Below are positions 26,529 through 35,720 of a stretch of 64,000 nt of DNA, piece by piece. Within the stretch, counting starts at the first letter, position 1. Each line of letters begins with the position of its first letter. The notes beneath the pieces are model-generated. The model was not told where the DNA came from. It did no database searches and saw only the letters and a program-made list of their open reading frames with translations. A program made the position numbers and the translations under genes. This DNA comes from CBDDGJ01 sp965199285. Its GTDB lineage: Bacteria; Pseudomonadota; Alphaproteobacteria; RS24. The DNA lies in NCBI GenBank assembly GCA_965199285.1, contig OZ240687.1:1674001-1738000 (forward strand), given 5' to 3'.

Positions 26529-28607
26529 ATGAATTTTAATAAGACAAATATATTCGCCAGTGCGGTTTTCATCAGCAGCATGATGGGGGCAGCGCCGGCA
26601 ATCGGGCAAGGCATTAATGAAATTGATGAGCTTATTGTGAAGGGGAAGTATTTATATGCCGATCAGGTAAATGCCCTTAAAACCCCTATCCCTATTATTG
26701 ATGTGCCGCAAAGCCTGTCGATTATAACCGATGAAGATATTCGCAAGCGCGGATTTAGAGAACTTGCTGATATTGTCCGCTATACGCCCGGTGTGAACAC
26801 CTCACAAGGGGAAGGGCATCGTGATTCGATTGTCTTTCGCGGCGTGCGTTCGACCGCTGATTTTTATCTGGATGGGGTAAGAGATGATGTTCAATATTAT
26901 CGCTCGCTTTATAATCTCGAGCAGGTTGAAATTTTGCGCGGGCCAAACGCGCTTTTATTTGGGCGTGGTGGCACGGGCGGGATTCTCAATCGGGTGACTA
27001 AAAAAGGCGTTATAGGTGAAGAATTTGGCAGCCTTGCTGTCGGCGCTGATCGCTTTGGAGCCTATGATGCCGCGCTCGATTATAATATAGAGGTGGGAGA
27101 AAATTCCGCCCTGCGGGTGAATGTCCATCATGATAGTTTGGAAAATCACCGCGATTTTTATGATGGCACGCGGACGGGCATTAACCCTGCCCTTAAGATG
27201 AGGCTCACCCCAAAGACCACATTGGATATATCTTATGAATATGCCGATCATGAGCGCTTTATTGATCGGGGCATCCCGACCCAAAATGGCCGCCCCGTTC
27301 GCGCCCTTAAAGATATTACATTTGGCGACGCCACTATAAATACGTCAGACTTAGAAGCACATATTGCGCGGGGAATTTTGAGCTATGAAATTTCCGACAA
27401 TATGAAAGGCAATTTAACCATTCATTATGGCGATTATGAAAAAACATATAGAAACTTATATGCCTCTGGTTATGATGGAACCAATGTCACTTTGGATGGC
27501 TATCTCGATCCGACCACGCGGACAAATCTCATTGTCTCCGCCAATATTGTCGGCGAATTTGATATTGCGGCAACCCAACATACATTTTTGCTTGGGTTAG
27601 AATATATTGATACTGAAAATAAAAACCATCGCTATAATACATATTGGTCAACGACAATGTCGGATAAAGAGACCTTTCGCGTCACCCGCCCGCTCGATCT
27701 TAGCACTAATGCGAATGGGGTGGCGACAAGCGTTGATTTTACAACCGATCTTCACAACCGCACCGAGTCTGATGTCACGGTAAATTCTTTATTGATACAA
27801 GACCAAATAGACCTCACCAACTGGCTTAAACTCACATTGGGGGGGCGGTTTGATAGTTTTGATATTACGGTTCGCGATATTGATGATGCGAGCATGCAAT
27901 CACGAACAGATGAAAAATTTTCGCCGCGTGCCGGCATCATCTTTAAGCCGCAGGATAATATCTCTTTATATGCAAGCTATAGTGAGAGCTTCTTGCCGCG
28001 CTCGGGCGAGCAGTTCAAAACATTGTCAGCAAATAATGCACGGCTCAAGCCCGATGTTTATGAAAATAAAGAATTTGGTATGAAATGGGATATAGATGAA
28101 AATCTCAGCTTCACCGCTAATTATTTTGACAGCGAGCAAACCCAAGCTGTGCGTGATAGTGATACAGGCGAGACATCGGAAATTATTGGTCTTAAAGTTG
28201 ACGGGGTTGAGCTTGAGCTGAAAGGGCAAATCACTGATTATTTTTCTCTTGCCGCCGCTTACAGCAAGTTAGATGGCAAAACAGGCACGGGCGGTGAGGC
28301 ACGCGAAATCCCCGACCGCAGCTATTCTCTATGGGGTGAATTTACGGTAACCGACAGGTTTAATTTAGGGCTTGGTCTCACCCATCAGGGTAAATCAAAT
28401 ATTAGAAATAATGATCCCTCGCTTATCTTGCCAGACTATACGCGGTTTGATGTGGCGGCATATTATCAGCTCGCCGAAGATTTAATCGTACAACTCAATA
28501 TCGAAAATCTAACCGATGAGGTTTATTATCCGCATGCGCATAGTACTCATCAAGTATCAGTAGGCACGCCGTTTAATGCGCGCCTATCGGTGAGAAAAAC
28601 ATTCTAA
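26529..28607 (+). CDS. TonB-dependent siderophore receptor
   Basis: The 692-residue outer-membrane receptor has a signal peptide (to about 27), a plug domain starting near PIPIIDVPQSLSIITDEDI with YLDGVRDD and VEILRGPNALLFGRGGTGG, and a 22-strand barrel ending in SVRKTF. The IPIIDVPQS and RGPNALLFGRG forms are those of the catecholate-type (Fiu/FhuA-like) siderophore family. AGGGA precedes the ATG, and a Fur box lies in the promoter. Ligand unknown. No siderophore synthesis genes are in the window, so it may take up siderophores made by others. Confidence 0.92.
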   Translation: MNFNKTNIFASAVFISSMMGAAPAIGQGINEIDELIVKGKYLYADQVNALKTPIPIIDVPQSLSIITDEDIRKRGFRELADIVRYTPGVNTSQGEGHRDSIVFRGVRSTADFYLDGVRDDVQYYRSLYNLEQVEILRGPNALLFGRGGTGGILNRVTKKGVIGEEFGSLAVGADRFGAYDAALDYNIEVGENSALRVNVHHDSLENHRDFYDGTRTGINPALKMRLTPKTTLDISYEYADHERFIDRGIPTQNGRPVRALKDITFGDATINTSDLEAHIARGILSYEISDNMKGNLTIHYGDYEKTYRNLYASGYDGTNVTLDGYLDPTTRTNLIVSANIVGEFDIAATQHTFLLGLEYIDTENKNHRYNTYWSTTMSDKETFRVTRPLDLSTNANGVATSVDFTTDLHNRTESDVTVNSLLIQDQIDLTNWLKLTLGGRFDSFDITVRDIDDASMQSRTDEKFSPRAGIIFKPQDNISLYASYSESFLPRSGEQFKTLSANNARLKPDVYENKEFGMKWDIDENLSFTANYFDSEQTQAVRDSDTGETSEIIGLKVDGVELELKGQITDYFSLAAAYSKLDGKTGTGGEAREIPDRSYSLWGEFTVTDRFNLGLGLTHQGKSNIRNNDPSLILPDYTRFDVAAYYQLAEDLIVQLNIENLTDEVYYPHAHSTHQVSVGTPFNARLSVRKTF

Positions 28608-28631
28608 ATAATTTTTCTCAATCCTCCTGTA

Positions 28632-28666
28632 AAGCCATGCTTTCATCACTGAAGGCATGGCTTTTT
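28632..28666 (+). terminator. Rho-independent terminator after the siderophore receptor
   Basis: AAGCCATGC (28632-28640) pairs perfectly with GCATGGCTT (28655-28663) and runs into five T residues. It also ends close to the tsaD stop codon on the other strand and could act for both directions. Confidence 0.9.
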
Positions 28667-28700
28667 AACGCGCTATAAGGTTCAAGCTATAAAGACCAAA

Positions 28701-29756
28701 CTATAAGGGCCAACGCGCACGCGCCGATAGGCTCAGCATAGACTCTGTGTCACCGATTTTACCAGCCGCAAAATATTCTGCCCCTGCCCATGCCACCATC
28801 GCGCCATTATCCGTGCATAAAGCCGGTGCGGCGGCGTGAAAGCTATAATTATGCGTCTGGCTTATGGTGATAAGCGCGTCCCGCAAAGCTTGATTTGCCG
28901 CCACCCCACCAGCAATCACGAAAGCTGGCACGAAAGCCGGATTTTGCACATGCGGGTGGTCATCCCGAAAACGCTGCATGGCATTGGTGCTGCGTTCGCA
29001 TAATATGTCGATAATTGCCGCTTGCAGGCTGGCGCATAAATCATGAATATCTTGCTCGTGTAATGGTGCTTGTTTTTCGGCCGTTTGCCGCAAGGCGGTT
29101 TTGAGACCAGAAAAGGAAAAATCGCATCCCGCATTATTGGCAAGCGGGCGGGGCAGGGGAAAGCGGTGCGCATCGCCATTTTTGGCATGAGCCTCGACAA
29201 TCTGCCCGCCTGGATAACCTAAGCCCAATAATTTGGCCGTCTTATCAAATGCCTCGCCCACCGCATCATCCCGGGTTTCGCCATAAAGCTGATAATCGCC
29301 CAAGCCATTAACGCTTAAGAGCTGGCAATGTCCGCCCGAAATGAGTAAAAGCAGATAGGGAAAGGCAATCGGTGCTTCCAGTCTGATGGTGAGCGCATGT
29401 GCTTCCAGATGGTTAATCGGGATAAGCGGTATATTATGCGCCAGCGCAATCGCTTTGGCGGTGGTAAGCCCGATCATCACCCCGCCGACAAGTCCCGGCC
29501 CGGCAGTGGCGGCAACCGCATCAATATCGGGAAATGATATATCCGCTTCTCTAAGGGTTTGCGCGATAATCTCATCAAGGCGTTCAATATGGGCGCGCGC
29601 CGCAAGCTCCGGCACCACCCCGCCATAAGGGGCATGGGTTGCGATTTGTGAAAATACGACATGCGAGAGAATCTCGCCCCGCCCTTTTTCATCATATGAA
29701 ACCAGCGCCACTGCGGTTTCATCACAACTTGTCTCTATGCCCAAAATAATTGCCAT
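28701..29756 (-). CDS. tsaD: tRNA threonylcarbamoyladenosine transferase subunit TsaD
   Basis: Transfers the threonylcarbamoyl group to A37 of ANN-decoding tRNAs. The 351-residue protein has the ASKHA-fold start GIETSCDETAVALV, the iron-binding HLEAH (His116, His120) and GGVAANQALR. It is divergent from hemC, an order common in Alphaproteobacteria. Length is typical. Confidence 0.96.
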   Translation of the reverse strand: MAIILGIETSCDETAVALVSYDEKGRGEILSHVVFSQIATHAPYGGVVPELAARAHIERLDEIIAQTLREADISFPDIDAVAATAGPGLVGGVMIGLTTAKAIALAHNIPLIPINHLEAHALTIRLEAPIAFPYLLLLISGGHCQLLSVNGLGDYQLYGETRDDAVGEAFDKTAKLLGLGYPGGQIVEAHAKNGDAHRFPLPRPLANNAGCDFSFSGLKTALRQTAEKQAPLHEQDIHDLCASLQAAIIDILCERSTNAMQRFRDDHPHVQNPAFVPAFVIAGGVAANQALRDALITISQTHNYSFHAAAPALCTDNGAMVAWAGAEYFAAGKIGDTESMLSLSARARWPL

Positions 29757-29847
29757 AATCCCTCGCTGGATTCATGATGATATAAGATGTATATCTAACA
29801 ATGTAAGATAAAATGCAAGCATCGCGAAACGTACCATCGGGAGCAGG

Positions 29848-30792
29848 ATGACACAGATAGAGATTAAAATTGCCACCCGCGCCTCGCCACTGGCGCTGGC
29901 GCAAAGCGAAACCATTGCCGCACCCTTGCGCGCTTATGGGCATAATGTGCGGCTTATCCCTTTTTCGACGCGTGGTGACCGCGATAAAACAACCCCGCTT
30001 GCTGATATTGGCGGTAAGGGGTTGTTTACCGAAGAACTGCATCGGGCTTTGCTGGCGGAAGAGGTAGATTTTGCGGTTCATAGTTATAAGGATTTGCCAA
30101 GCCTACAGCCGGATGGATTAATGCTTGCCGCAACGCCGCTGCGGGAAGCGGTCGAAGATGTATTGATTTTGCGGCAGGGGGTAACGGTTTCGGATGAAGA
30201 TGATGGTTTGTCAATCTTACCTGAAGGCGCGGTGGTCGGCACTTCATCTTTACGGCGAGGGGCGCAGCTTTTGCGGGCGCGGCCAGATTTATCTATCCGC
30301 CCCTATCGCGGTAATATTGATAGTCGGCTGGCAAATCTGGATGCGCGGCAAGCGCCTTTTGCAACATTATTAGCGCTGGCAGGCTTAAAGCGTTTGGGGC
30401 GCGTGCCGCTATCTTATCTCACTTTGCCGTCTGACCGATTTATGCCCGCGCCAGCGCAGGGCGCGCTTGCTTTGCAATGCCGCCAAGCGGATACGAATAT
30501 GCAAGATATTCTTGCCAGTTTGCATCATCGTGAAACTGGTTTTCGGGTTGCCGCAGAACGCAGCTTTTTGGCGCATCTCGAAGGCTCGTGCCGTATTCCA
30601 ATTGCGGCTTTGGCGCATGTGAACGACAATGAGCTGACGCTATCTGGCGAATTATTATCACCCGATGGAAAAGCAGGCGGCAGTGAAACCCGCACCGCGC
30701 CGGTGGAAGATGCGGCCGCATTGGGCATGGATGTCGCCGAAGCGATAAAGCAGCAGCATGGCAAGCTCTTAGCCAAATTAATGGATTTATAA
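29848..30792 (+). CDS. hemC: Porphobilinogen deaminase
   Basis: Joins four porphobilinogens into hydroxymethylbilane in heme synthesis (EC 2.5.1.61). The 314-residue protein starts KIATRASPLALAQ, has the VHSYKDLP active-site region with the catalytic Asp, and Cys248 in GSCRIP that carries the dipyrromethane cofactor. The stop overlaps the hemD ATG by one base (TAATG). Confidence 0.96.
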   Translation: MTQIEIKIATRASPLALAQSETIAAPLRAYGHNVRLIPFSTRGDRDKTTPLADIGGKGLFTEELHRALLAEEVDFAVHSYKDLPSLQPDGLMLAATPLREAVEDVLILRQGVTVSDEDDGLSILPEGAVVGTSSLRRGAQLLRARPDLSIRPYRGNIDSRLANLDARQAPFATLLALAGLKRLGRVPLSYLTLPSDRFMPAPAQGALALQCRQADTNMQDILASLHHRETGFRVAAERSFLAHLEGSCRIPIAALAHVNDNELTLSGELLSPDGKAGGSETRTAPVEDAAALGMDVAEAIKQQHGKLLAKLMDL

Positions 30793-31481
30793 TGCGGATT
30801 TTGGTCACCCGCCCGCAGGCTGATGCTTTGCCATTGGCACAAAAATTACGCGATAGGGGGCATGCGGTTGATATTCATCCCGTGCTTGCGATAGATTATC
30901 ATGATCTATCAAACCATGAGTGGGACGGGGTTGGGGCGCTTGTCTTTACTAGCGCCAATGGGGTTCGCGCGGTTTCTGAATTTGAGCGACTAAAAACACT
31001 GCCTGCCTATGCCGTTGGCGAGATGACAGCGGCGGTCGCGAAAAGATTTGGCTGGAGGGATATTAAGATTGCGGGCGGCAATGTGACATTATTGGCAGAC
31101 CTCATCGCCAGCACATTTTTCATCGCGCCCCCGCAAGGCAGATTATTGCATGTAAGAGGCGCGCATGCTGCCGGTGATCTTATCGCAGCTTTGCACGCGC
31201 ATAAGATTGCCGCCGATTTTATCACCGCTTATGAAGCCCGCACGATTACCGCTTTTGCAAAAGATATTGCCGATAAATTGCGGCATGGCAATATTGATGC
31301 CGTCCTTTTATATTCTGCCCGCAGTGCCAAAATCTTTTGCCGCTTGGCGAAAGATTATCCGCATAAGCCTGTGGCGTTTTGCTTATCAGAGGCAATAGCT
31401 GAGATTGCGCGGGCGGCAGGGTTTATCTGTAAAATATCGGCGCACCATAGTGAGGCGGGTATTTTGCATATGTTGTCTTAG
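30792..31481 (+). CDS. hemD: Uroporphyrinogen-III synthase
   Basis: Cyclises hydroxymethylbilane with inversion of ring D. The 229-residue protein is weakly conserved, as usual for the family, but shows ILVTRPQADALPLAQKL at the start, VFTSANGVRAV, VRGAHAAGDL and LYSARSAKIF in the expected order. Position between hemC and the mitofilin/hemY genes supports the call. Coupled to hemC by TAATG. Confidence 0.92.
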   Translation: MRILVTRPQADALPLAQKLRDRGHAVDIHPVLAIDYHDLSNHEWDGVGALVFTSANGVRAVSEFERLKTLPAYAVGEMTAAVAKRFGWRDIKIAGGNVTLLADLIASTFFIAPPQGRLLHVRGAHAAGDLIAALHAHKIAADFITAYEARTITAFAKDIADKLRHGNIDAVLLYSARSAKIFCRLAKDYPHKPVAFCLSEAIAEIARAAGFICKISAHHSEAGILHMLS

Positions 31482-31516
31482 CGCAAATCAGTTATAATTC
31501 GTTAACGGAGCACATA

Positions 31517-32248
31517 ATGCGCGATGAAACACGAATTATTGATCTCGATCCGGCCTCCCTGCTCGCACGATGGAGCCATGCGCTTTTGCAAGCCTTTCTC
31601 GCAGGCTTGCTATCATTAACCATTGCGGTTTTCTTGCTGGCATTGGGATATTCGCAAAACTGGTTTGCGGTCGAAAAACCGCGCTCATCGCAAACCGATC
31701 AGCCTCAATATGCACCACCCAGCCCGCCAAAGCCAGCTGAACCAATAATTCAAACAATTATCGAGGAAGTGATTATTGAGGTCGCAAAGCCAACCCTTTG
31801 GCCGCTCATTTATCGGTTGCAAAAGGGCGAGAATTTCGGTCAAGAATTAGCGGCGGTTAAACCGCTTTTACAGACGGATGAATATCAAAGGCTTGAAGCG
31901 TATAAAGATTTAGACATACCAACAAAGCGGGCTTTAATGGATGAATTGCAAGCCCAGCAAAAGGATGATGCGGTTATGCCTCATAAATGGCTGATGGCAA
32001 CAGCACTTTGGCTGCAAGATATATCGGGGGGAGCGATTCGGGTTCGCCATGTGCCATCACAATGGCAGGTTGAGACGCGTTTACTGGCTGCCTTTCAAGC
32101 CAATGATAAGGCTCTGCTGGAACAGGAAATTCGCCAATTATCGGTACAAAAAGCAGAAGAGCTTGCGGTGTGGCTAGAAAAGCTAAGGCGATATCAGGAC
32201 GTGCAGGAATTCATCGCTATATTGCAAAAAAGGGCGGTGCAGTCATGA
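31517..32248 (+). CDS. Compact mitofilin (Mic60)-like inner-membrane protein
   Basis: The 243-residue protein has one N-terminal membrane helix (about 20-45), a Pro-rich linker, and a helical periplasmic domain beginning LWPLIYRLQKGENFGQEL. The latter resembles the C-terminal mitofilin region of alphaproteobacterial COG4223 proteins, which shape the inner membrane. The gene sits between hemD and hemY, exactly where COG4223 genes lie in many Alphaproteobacteria. The long coiled coil usual between helix and mitofilin region is absent. The call rests mainly on context and weak sequence likeness. Confidence 0.6.
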   Translation: MRDETRIIDLDPASLLARWSHALLQAFLAGLLSLTIAVFLLALGYSQNWFAVEKPRSSQTDQPQYAPPSPPKPAEPIIQTIIEEVIIEVAKPTLWPLIYRLQKGENFGQELAAVKPLLQTDEYQRLEAYKDLDIPTKRALMDELQAQQKDDAVMPHKWLMATALWLQDISGGAIRVRHVPSQWQVETRLLAAFQANDKALLEQEIRQLSVQKAEELAVWLEKLRRYQDVQEFIAILQKRAVQS

Positions 32249-33639
32249 GCCGCGTCATCTTTTTTTTCGGAGCACTGTTTCTACTGCTCGGGGCGGTTTT
32301 TTATATTTTTTCACTGTCTGGCACATGGGTTTTTAATTTTTCGGGCATTGAAATAACCATGCCGACGCATATTGGGGTTATCCTCATTCTATTTTGTGCG
32401 CTTACCATTATATGTTTTGCTTTTTTAATGCGCTGGCTTTGGCGGCTGCCCTCTACCATTGGTGAGGCGCAAAAAATAAAGCGCGTGCGGCGGGGAGAAG
32501 ATTTTTTAACCCGCGGTTTGATGGCGTTTTTAGATGGACGCACAAATTATGCGCTGCCGCTTTTGCAACAGGCACAAAAAAACTTGCCCGATCAGCCATT
32601 TGTTGGTTTGGTTTGGGCGCAGGCGATTGATCAAACTGGCGACATCGAAAAAGCAGAAAACCGGTTTCGCGCACTTGCTGGTGCTATGGATCAGCCACAA
32701 AAAAGACTGGCGGGGTTGCAAGGCCTATATTATCTGTTTTTACGCCGAGGGGCAGAAGCTCAAGCAATGGAACAAGTGCGCATGGCGCTGTTTTATGAAC
32801 CGAATGCGAGCTGGGCGTTGGAGGCTTCCTTTGAATTTTCAGTGCGCGCCGGCAAGTGGGAGGAAGCGCGGCGCTTGCTTGTCACCTTAAAACGCCATAA
32901 AATTATTGCAAAATCTGATTTTATAATGCGGCAAAATATTGTTGAAATTGCGGCGATTACATATCGCCTTACGCAAGACACCCCCGCCCCTAAAGACGAA
33001 GTAAATGGATTCATCAAAACGATGCGGCATGGCTTACGTCATAGCCCTGATTTTGTGCCTGCCATTTCCCTGTTGGCGCGGCTGTATGAACAGGCTGGGC
33101 GGGTGCAAGAGGCAGATAAATTACTTATTCGCGCCTGGAAAAAACAGCCGCACCCTGATTTGGCAAGGGCTTGGGATTATTGCCACCGTGATATCAATAT
33201 TGCACAGCAATTAGCAGCTTTACCCGCTTTGATAGGAAAAGCGCCACAACATATTGAAAGTCATATTTTGCATAGTCAGCTGGCGATAAAGGCTGAGCGA
33301 TGGGACTTGGCGCAAAAGATTTTACACCAATTTGGTGATCTACAGATAAAATCATCAGCCCGGCTTTGTTATTTAATGTGTGATCTCGAAATTGGCCGGG
33401 CATATGGGGATAAAGAAAAAGCGCGGCAATGGCTTCGCTTTGCGGCCGACGCACCGCCTGAATTTGGCTGGTATAGTGGTGATCGGCGGCTGCAAGGCTG
33501 GAGCCCGATTTGCCCTTTTACGGGGCAATTTAATCGGGTGGAATGGCGACAACCAAAAATGCCAAAGCAGGAAGATTTTCCAAGGGCTTTTTTGATGAAT
33601 GAGGATCAGCATAGCCAGAAAATATTAGATATTAACTGA
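32245..33639 (+). CDS. hemY: HemY-like TPR protein
   Basis: The 464-residue protein has two N-terminal membrane helices (about 3-25 and 38-62), the HemY_N motif region RVRRGEDFLTRGLMAF, and helical TPR-like repeats to the end. I start at ATG 32245, which overlaps the preceding stop by 4 bp and lets the protein begin directly with the membrane helix, rather than at an ATG 25 codons upstream. HemY of this type is linked to heme synthesis by location; its biochemical role is unclear. It is not protoporphyrinogen oxidase. Confidence 0.88.
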   Translation: MSRVIFFFGALFLLLGAVFYIFSLSGTWVFNFSGIEITMPTHIGVILILFCALTIICFAFLMRWLWRLPSTIGEAQKIKRVRRGEDFLTRGLMAFLDGRTNYALPLLQQAQKNLPDQPFVGLVWAQAIDQTGDIEKAENRFRALAGAMDQPQKRLAGLQGLYYLFLRRGAEAQAMEQVRMALFYEPNASWALEASFEFSVRAGKWEEARRLLVTLKRHKIIAKSDFIMRQNIVEIAAITYRLTQDTPAPKDEVNGFIKTMRHGLRHSPDFVPAISLLARLYEQAGRVQEADKLLIRAWKKQPHPDLARAWDYCHRDINIAQQLAALPALIGKAPQHIESHILHSQLAIKAERWDLAQKILHQFGDLQIKSSARLCYLMCDLEIGRAYGDKEKARQWLRFAADAPPEFGWYSGDRRLQGWSPICPFTGQFNRVEWRQPKMPKQEDFPRAFLMNEDQHSQKILDIN

Positions 33640-33679
33640 TCATAGATAGGTCTTAATGCGGCTTTTTATGGTTTGATTC

Positions 33680-34057
33680 ATGCAAGACATTATTTATACG
33701 AGTGTTAAAATTCTAACGGCGCTTCCTGTCAATCTCTGGCTTTGGGCAGTGCCGCTTATTGCGCCTTTCATGATTTTCTTCGTGTCACCTGAACGCACGA
33801 CAAAATCGCATATGCTCCGCGTAGGTTGTGCGATAGCTCTGACATATATTTTCACAAATCTGGCAATTCATACAGGCAAATATATTGAACGGGAAAATTA
33901 TAAGCAGTGCAATATTGCCCATCAAATGACCGGTGAGAGTGAACATGAAAATTGTAAGCACATTATAAATATAGCAGATGGAACCGAGATTGTGTTTGCT
34001 CTATATTTCGGGTGGGTACAGGCCGCTTGCTATACCGGCTTATGGGAAATCATTTAG
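33680..34057 (+). CDS. Hypothetical small membrane protein
   Basis: Codes for 125 residues with about three hydrophobic segments (roughly 17-35, 46-62, 105-122) and a Cys-containing loop between the second and third. No family recognised. No clear ribosome-binding site precedes the ATG. It follows hemY in the same direction with a 40-bp gap and may be a separate gene. Confidence 0.45.
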   Translation: MQDIIYTSVKILTALPVNLWLWAVPLIAPFMIFFVSPERTTKSHMLRVGCAIALTYIFTNLAIHTGKYIERENYKQCNIAHQMTGESEHENCKHIINIADGTEIVFALYFGWVQAACYTGLWEII

Positions 34058-34333
34058 CGTATTCGCCATAGGAAGAAAATAAGCGATATGGGGGTAGAGT
34101 ATTAAAGGCAAATGGTTCAGCAATATGACCATGCTTTTCATCTTGTGCCCCTTTTTATATTTTCTATTTTCTTTTTTAATATAGTGAGGATACAGACCGT
34201 GAAATGGGCTTTCATCGCTGCAGCTATCGCGGGTTTGACAGTCTCTACACACATTGATAGAGTTTCACAAATAGAGGGGGTGAGCCCGTGGACAATGGCG
34301 TGCTCTAAAATGAAATATGTTTCAGGGGTAATA

Positions 34334-35252
34334 ATGAGGTTGCGTCATATTGAGGTATTTTATGCCGTTTACGTTACCGGGTCGATTAACGGCGCGTACG
34401 CTAAATGTTTCGCAGCCAAGCGTGAGCAAAGTTTTAAAACATGCTGAAGATCAGTTGGGATTTAGTTTATTTAACCGTATAAAAGGGCGGCATTTGCCGA
34501 CCCAACGCGGCAATGATTTATTTCAAAAAATTGAACCTATTTTTCATAAGCTGAATGAGCTTAAGCGTTTTACCACTGAGTTGGCACAGGCGAAAACCGG
34601 GCGCTTGCGTTTTGCGATTACGCCTGCTTTTAGTCAGGAAATTGCCCCGCGTGCGCTATCTGAATATGCGAAGGCACATTCGGATGTTACAATTGAGGTC
34701 GAAACGTTGCATGCGCATCAAATCAGTAAAGCGATTTTGGATAAGGAGAGCGATGTCGGGTTGGTGTTTGATGCGCCTCGCACACCCGGGCTAACATCGC
34801 AAACATTGGGAAATGTGGCGTTTGTATGTATTGCCCCTGAGGACGTGCAATTACCTCAAGCCAACCCGCTGCCTCTGGCGGCATTAACAAGTTTTCCACT
34901 TATCACCCTAAATGAAAAAAGCGTGCTGGGGCAGACCCTCAAATCAGCGCTGGAGGAAGCGGTAGGCCCTGCCCCTGATTCACGCATTATTGTGGAGACC
35001 TATCATATTGCCAAGCGTCTGGTGCAGGAAGGGCTGGGGATTGCAGTTATTGATAGTATCTCAGCATATTCAAATGAGGTAAACGGGTTGCAATATCGTC
35101 GAATATTGCCGCATATCCCGATTAAAATTGATCTTGTCACCCGCATTGACGAACCGCAGCCGGCCTTTTGGCACTTGTTCATAGAAAAGTTGGAAGAGGT
35201 CATAATAGAGTTTCAGAAAGCCATATTATTTTCCGAAAAACCACCCTCATAA
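34334..35252 (+). pseudogene. LysR-family regulator, frameshifted near the N-terminus
   Basis: A normal LysR start, MRLRHIEVFYAVYVTGSING, is encoded from ATG 34334. At about 34395 the homology jumps one frame, to RTLNVSQPSVSKVLKHAEDQ, and continues through a full substrate-binding domain to 35252. The break is at GGCGCGTACGCTA, where one or two codons expected in the HTH (A-A-R) are missing. Loss of one copy of a GGCGC direct repeat would explain it. As it stands no intact HTH can be made, so the gene is a pseudogene or the sequence has an error. Its former targets may be the adjacent catabolic genes. Confidence 0.85.
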
Positions 35253-35430
35253 GTTAATTATAATCCGCACAATATATCCTTTTCTTATAAGAAAGGGGAG
35301 ACATAATAATTGCCGGAACTTTCCGAAATTTGTGGCCTCATGCCCGAAGATTAAAATATGGGCTAAATTAAAAGACTTGACAAATGAGGGGAGTAGGAGA
35401 CATCTTTCTTGACATTGGAGGTTTCTTTTA

Positions 35431-35520
35431 GTGAGCGGAATGGTAGTAAGGCTAAGACAAAAATTGCAGCCTTACTGGGCGGGGTTTATGCTGGCCTTTC
35501 TTTCTGTGGTTGGCTTCTGA
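35431..35520 (+). other. Possible 29-residue membrane peptide or small RNA with a hairpin
   Basis: GTG 35431 opens a 29-codon frame with a hydrophobic C-terminal half (YWAGFMLAFLSVVGF), and GGAGG lies 10 bases upstream. GTAAGGCT (35446-35453) pairs perfectly with AGCCTTAC (35468-35475), and a run of nine T follows the stop codon. Either a tiny membrane protein or the 3' part of a small RNA is possible; neither is established. Confidence 0.25.
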
Positions 35521-35536
35521 TTTTTTTTTCGGGTTT

Positions 35537-35675
35537 TATATACCTAACTATATGATTTATTTTAGAACAAATTAATGAACTGATAATCACAGGAAAAGAG
35601 ATATTAAATTACCAGAATATGTAATTGTTAGTTCAAAAAATCAATTTCAAGAGGTGTTATATAGTTAGGTATATA
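35537..35675. repeat. 139-bp AT-rich segment bounded by a perfect 17-bp inverted repeat
   Basis: TATATACCTAACTATAT (35537-35553) recurs as its exact reverse complement at 35659-35675. The 105 bp between hold no convincing ORF. Size, AT content and TA at the outer ends are what a non-autonomous miniature element would show, but a pair of regulator sites is an alternative. The rest of the gap 35253-35720 contains a 14-bp palindrome TTTCTTATAAGAAA (35281-35294) and the small-peptide candidate. Confidence 0.6.
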
Positions 35676-35720
35676 AGAACCTTTATATAAGATACTGCCT
35701 TACTCGACACATGGCAAAAA

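Noticed and set aside
34112..34447. A 111-codon ORF before the LysR region
   Set aside because: Its second half is the true LysR N-terminus in frame; the first half has no ribosome-binding site or recognised domain. Treated as part of the broken LysR gene, not as a gene of its own.
35577..35588. CTGATAATC as a TetR site downstream of the LysR gene
   Set aside because: Only one half-site is present, and it lies between convergent 3' ends where no promoter is needed.
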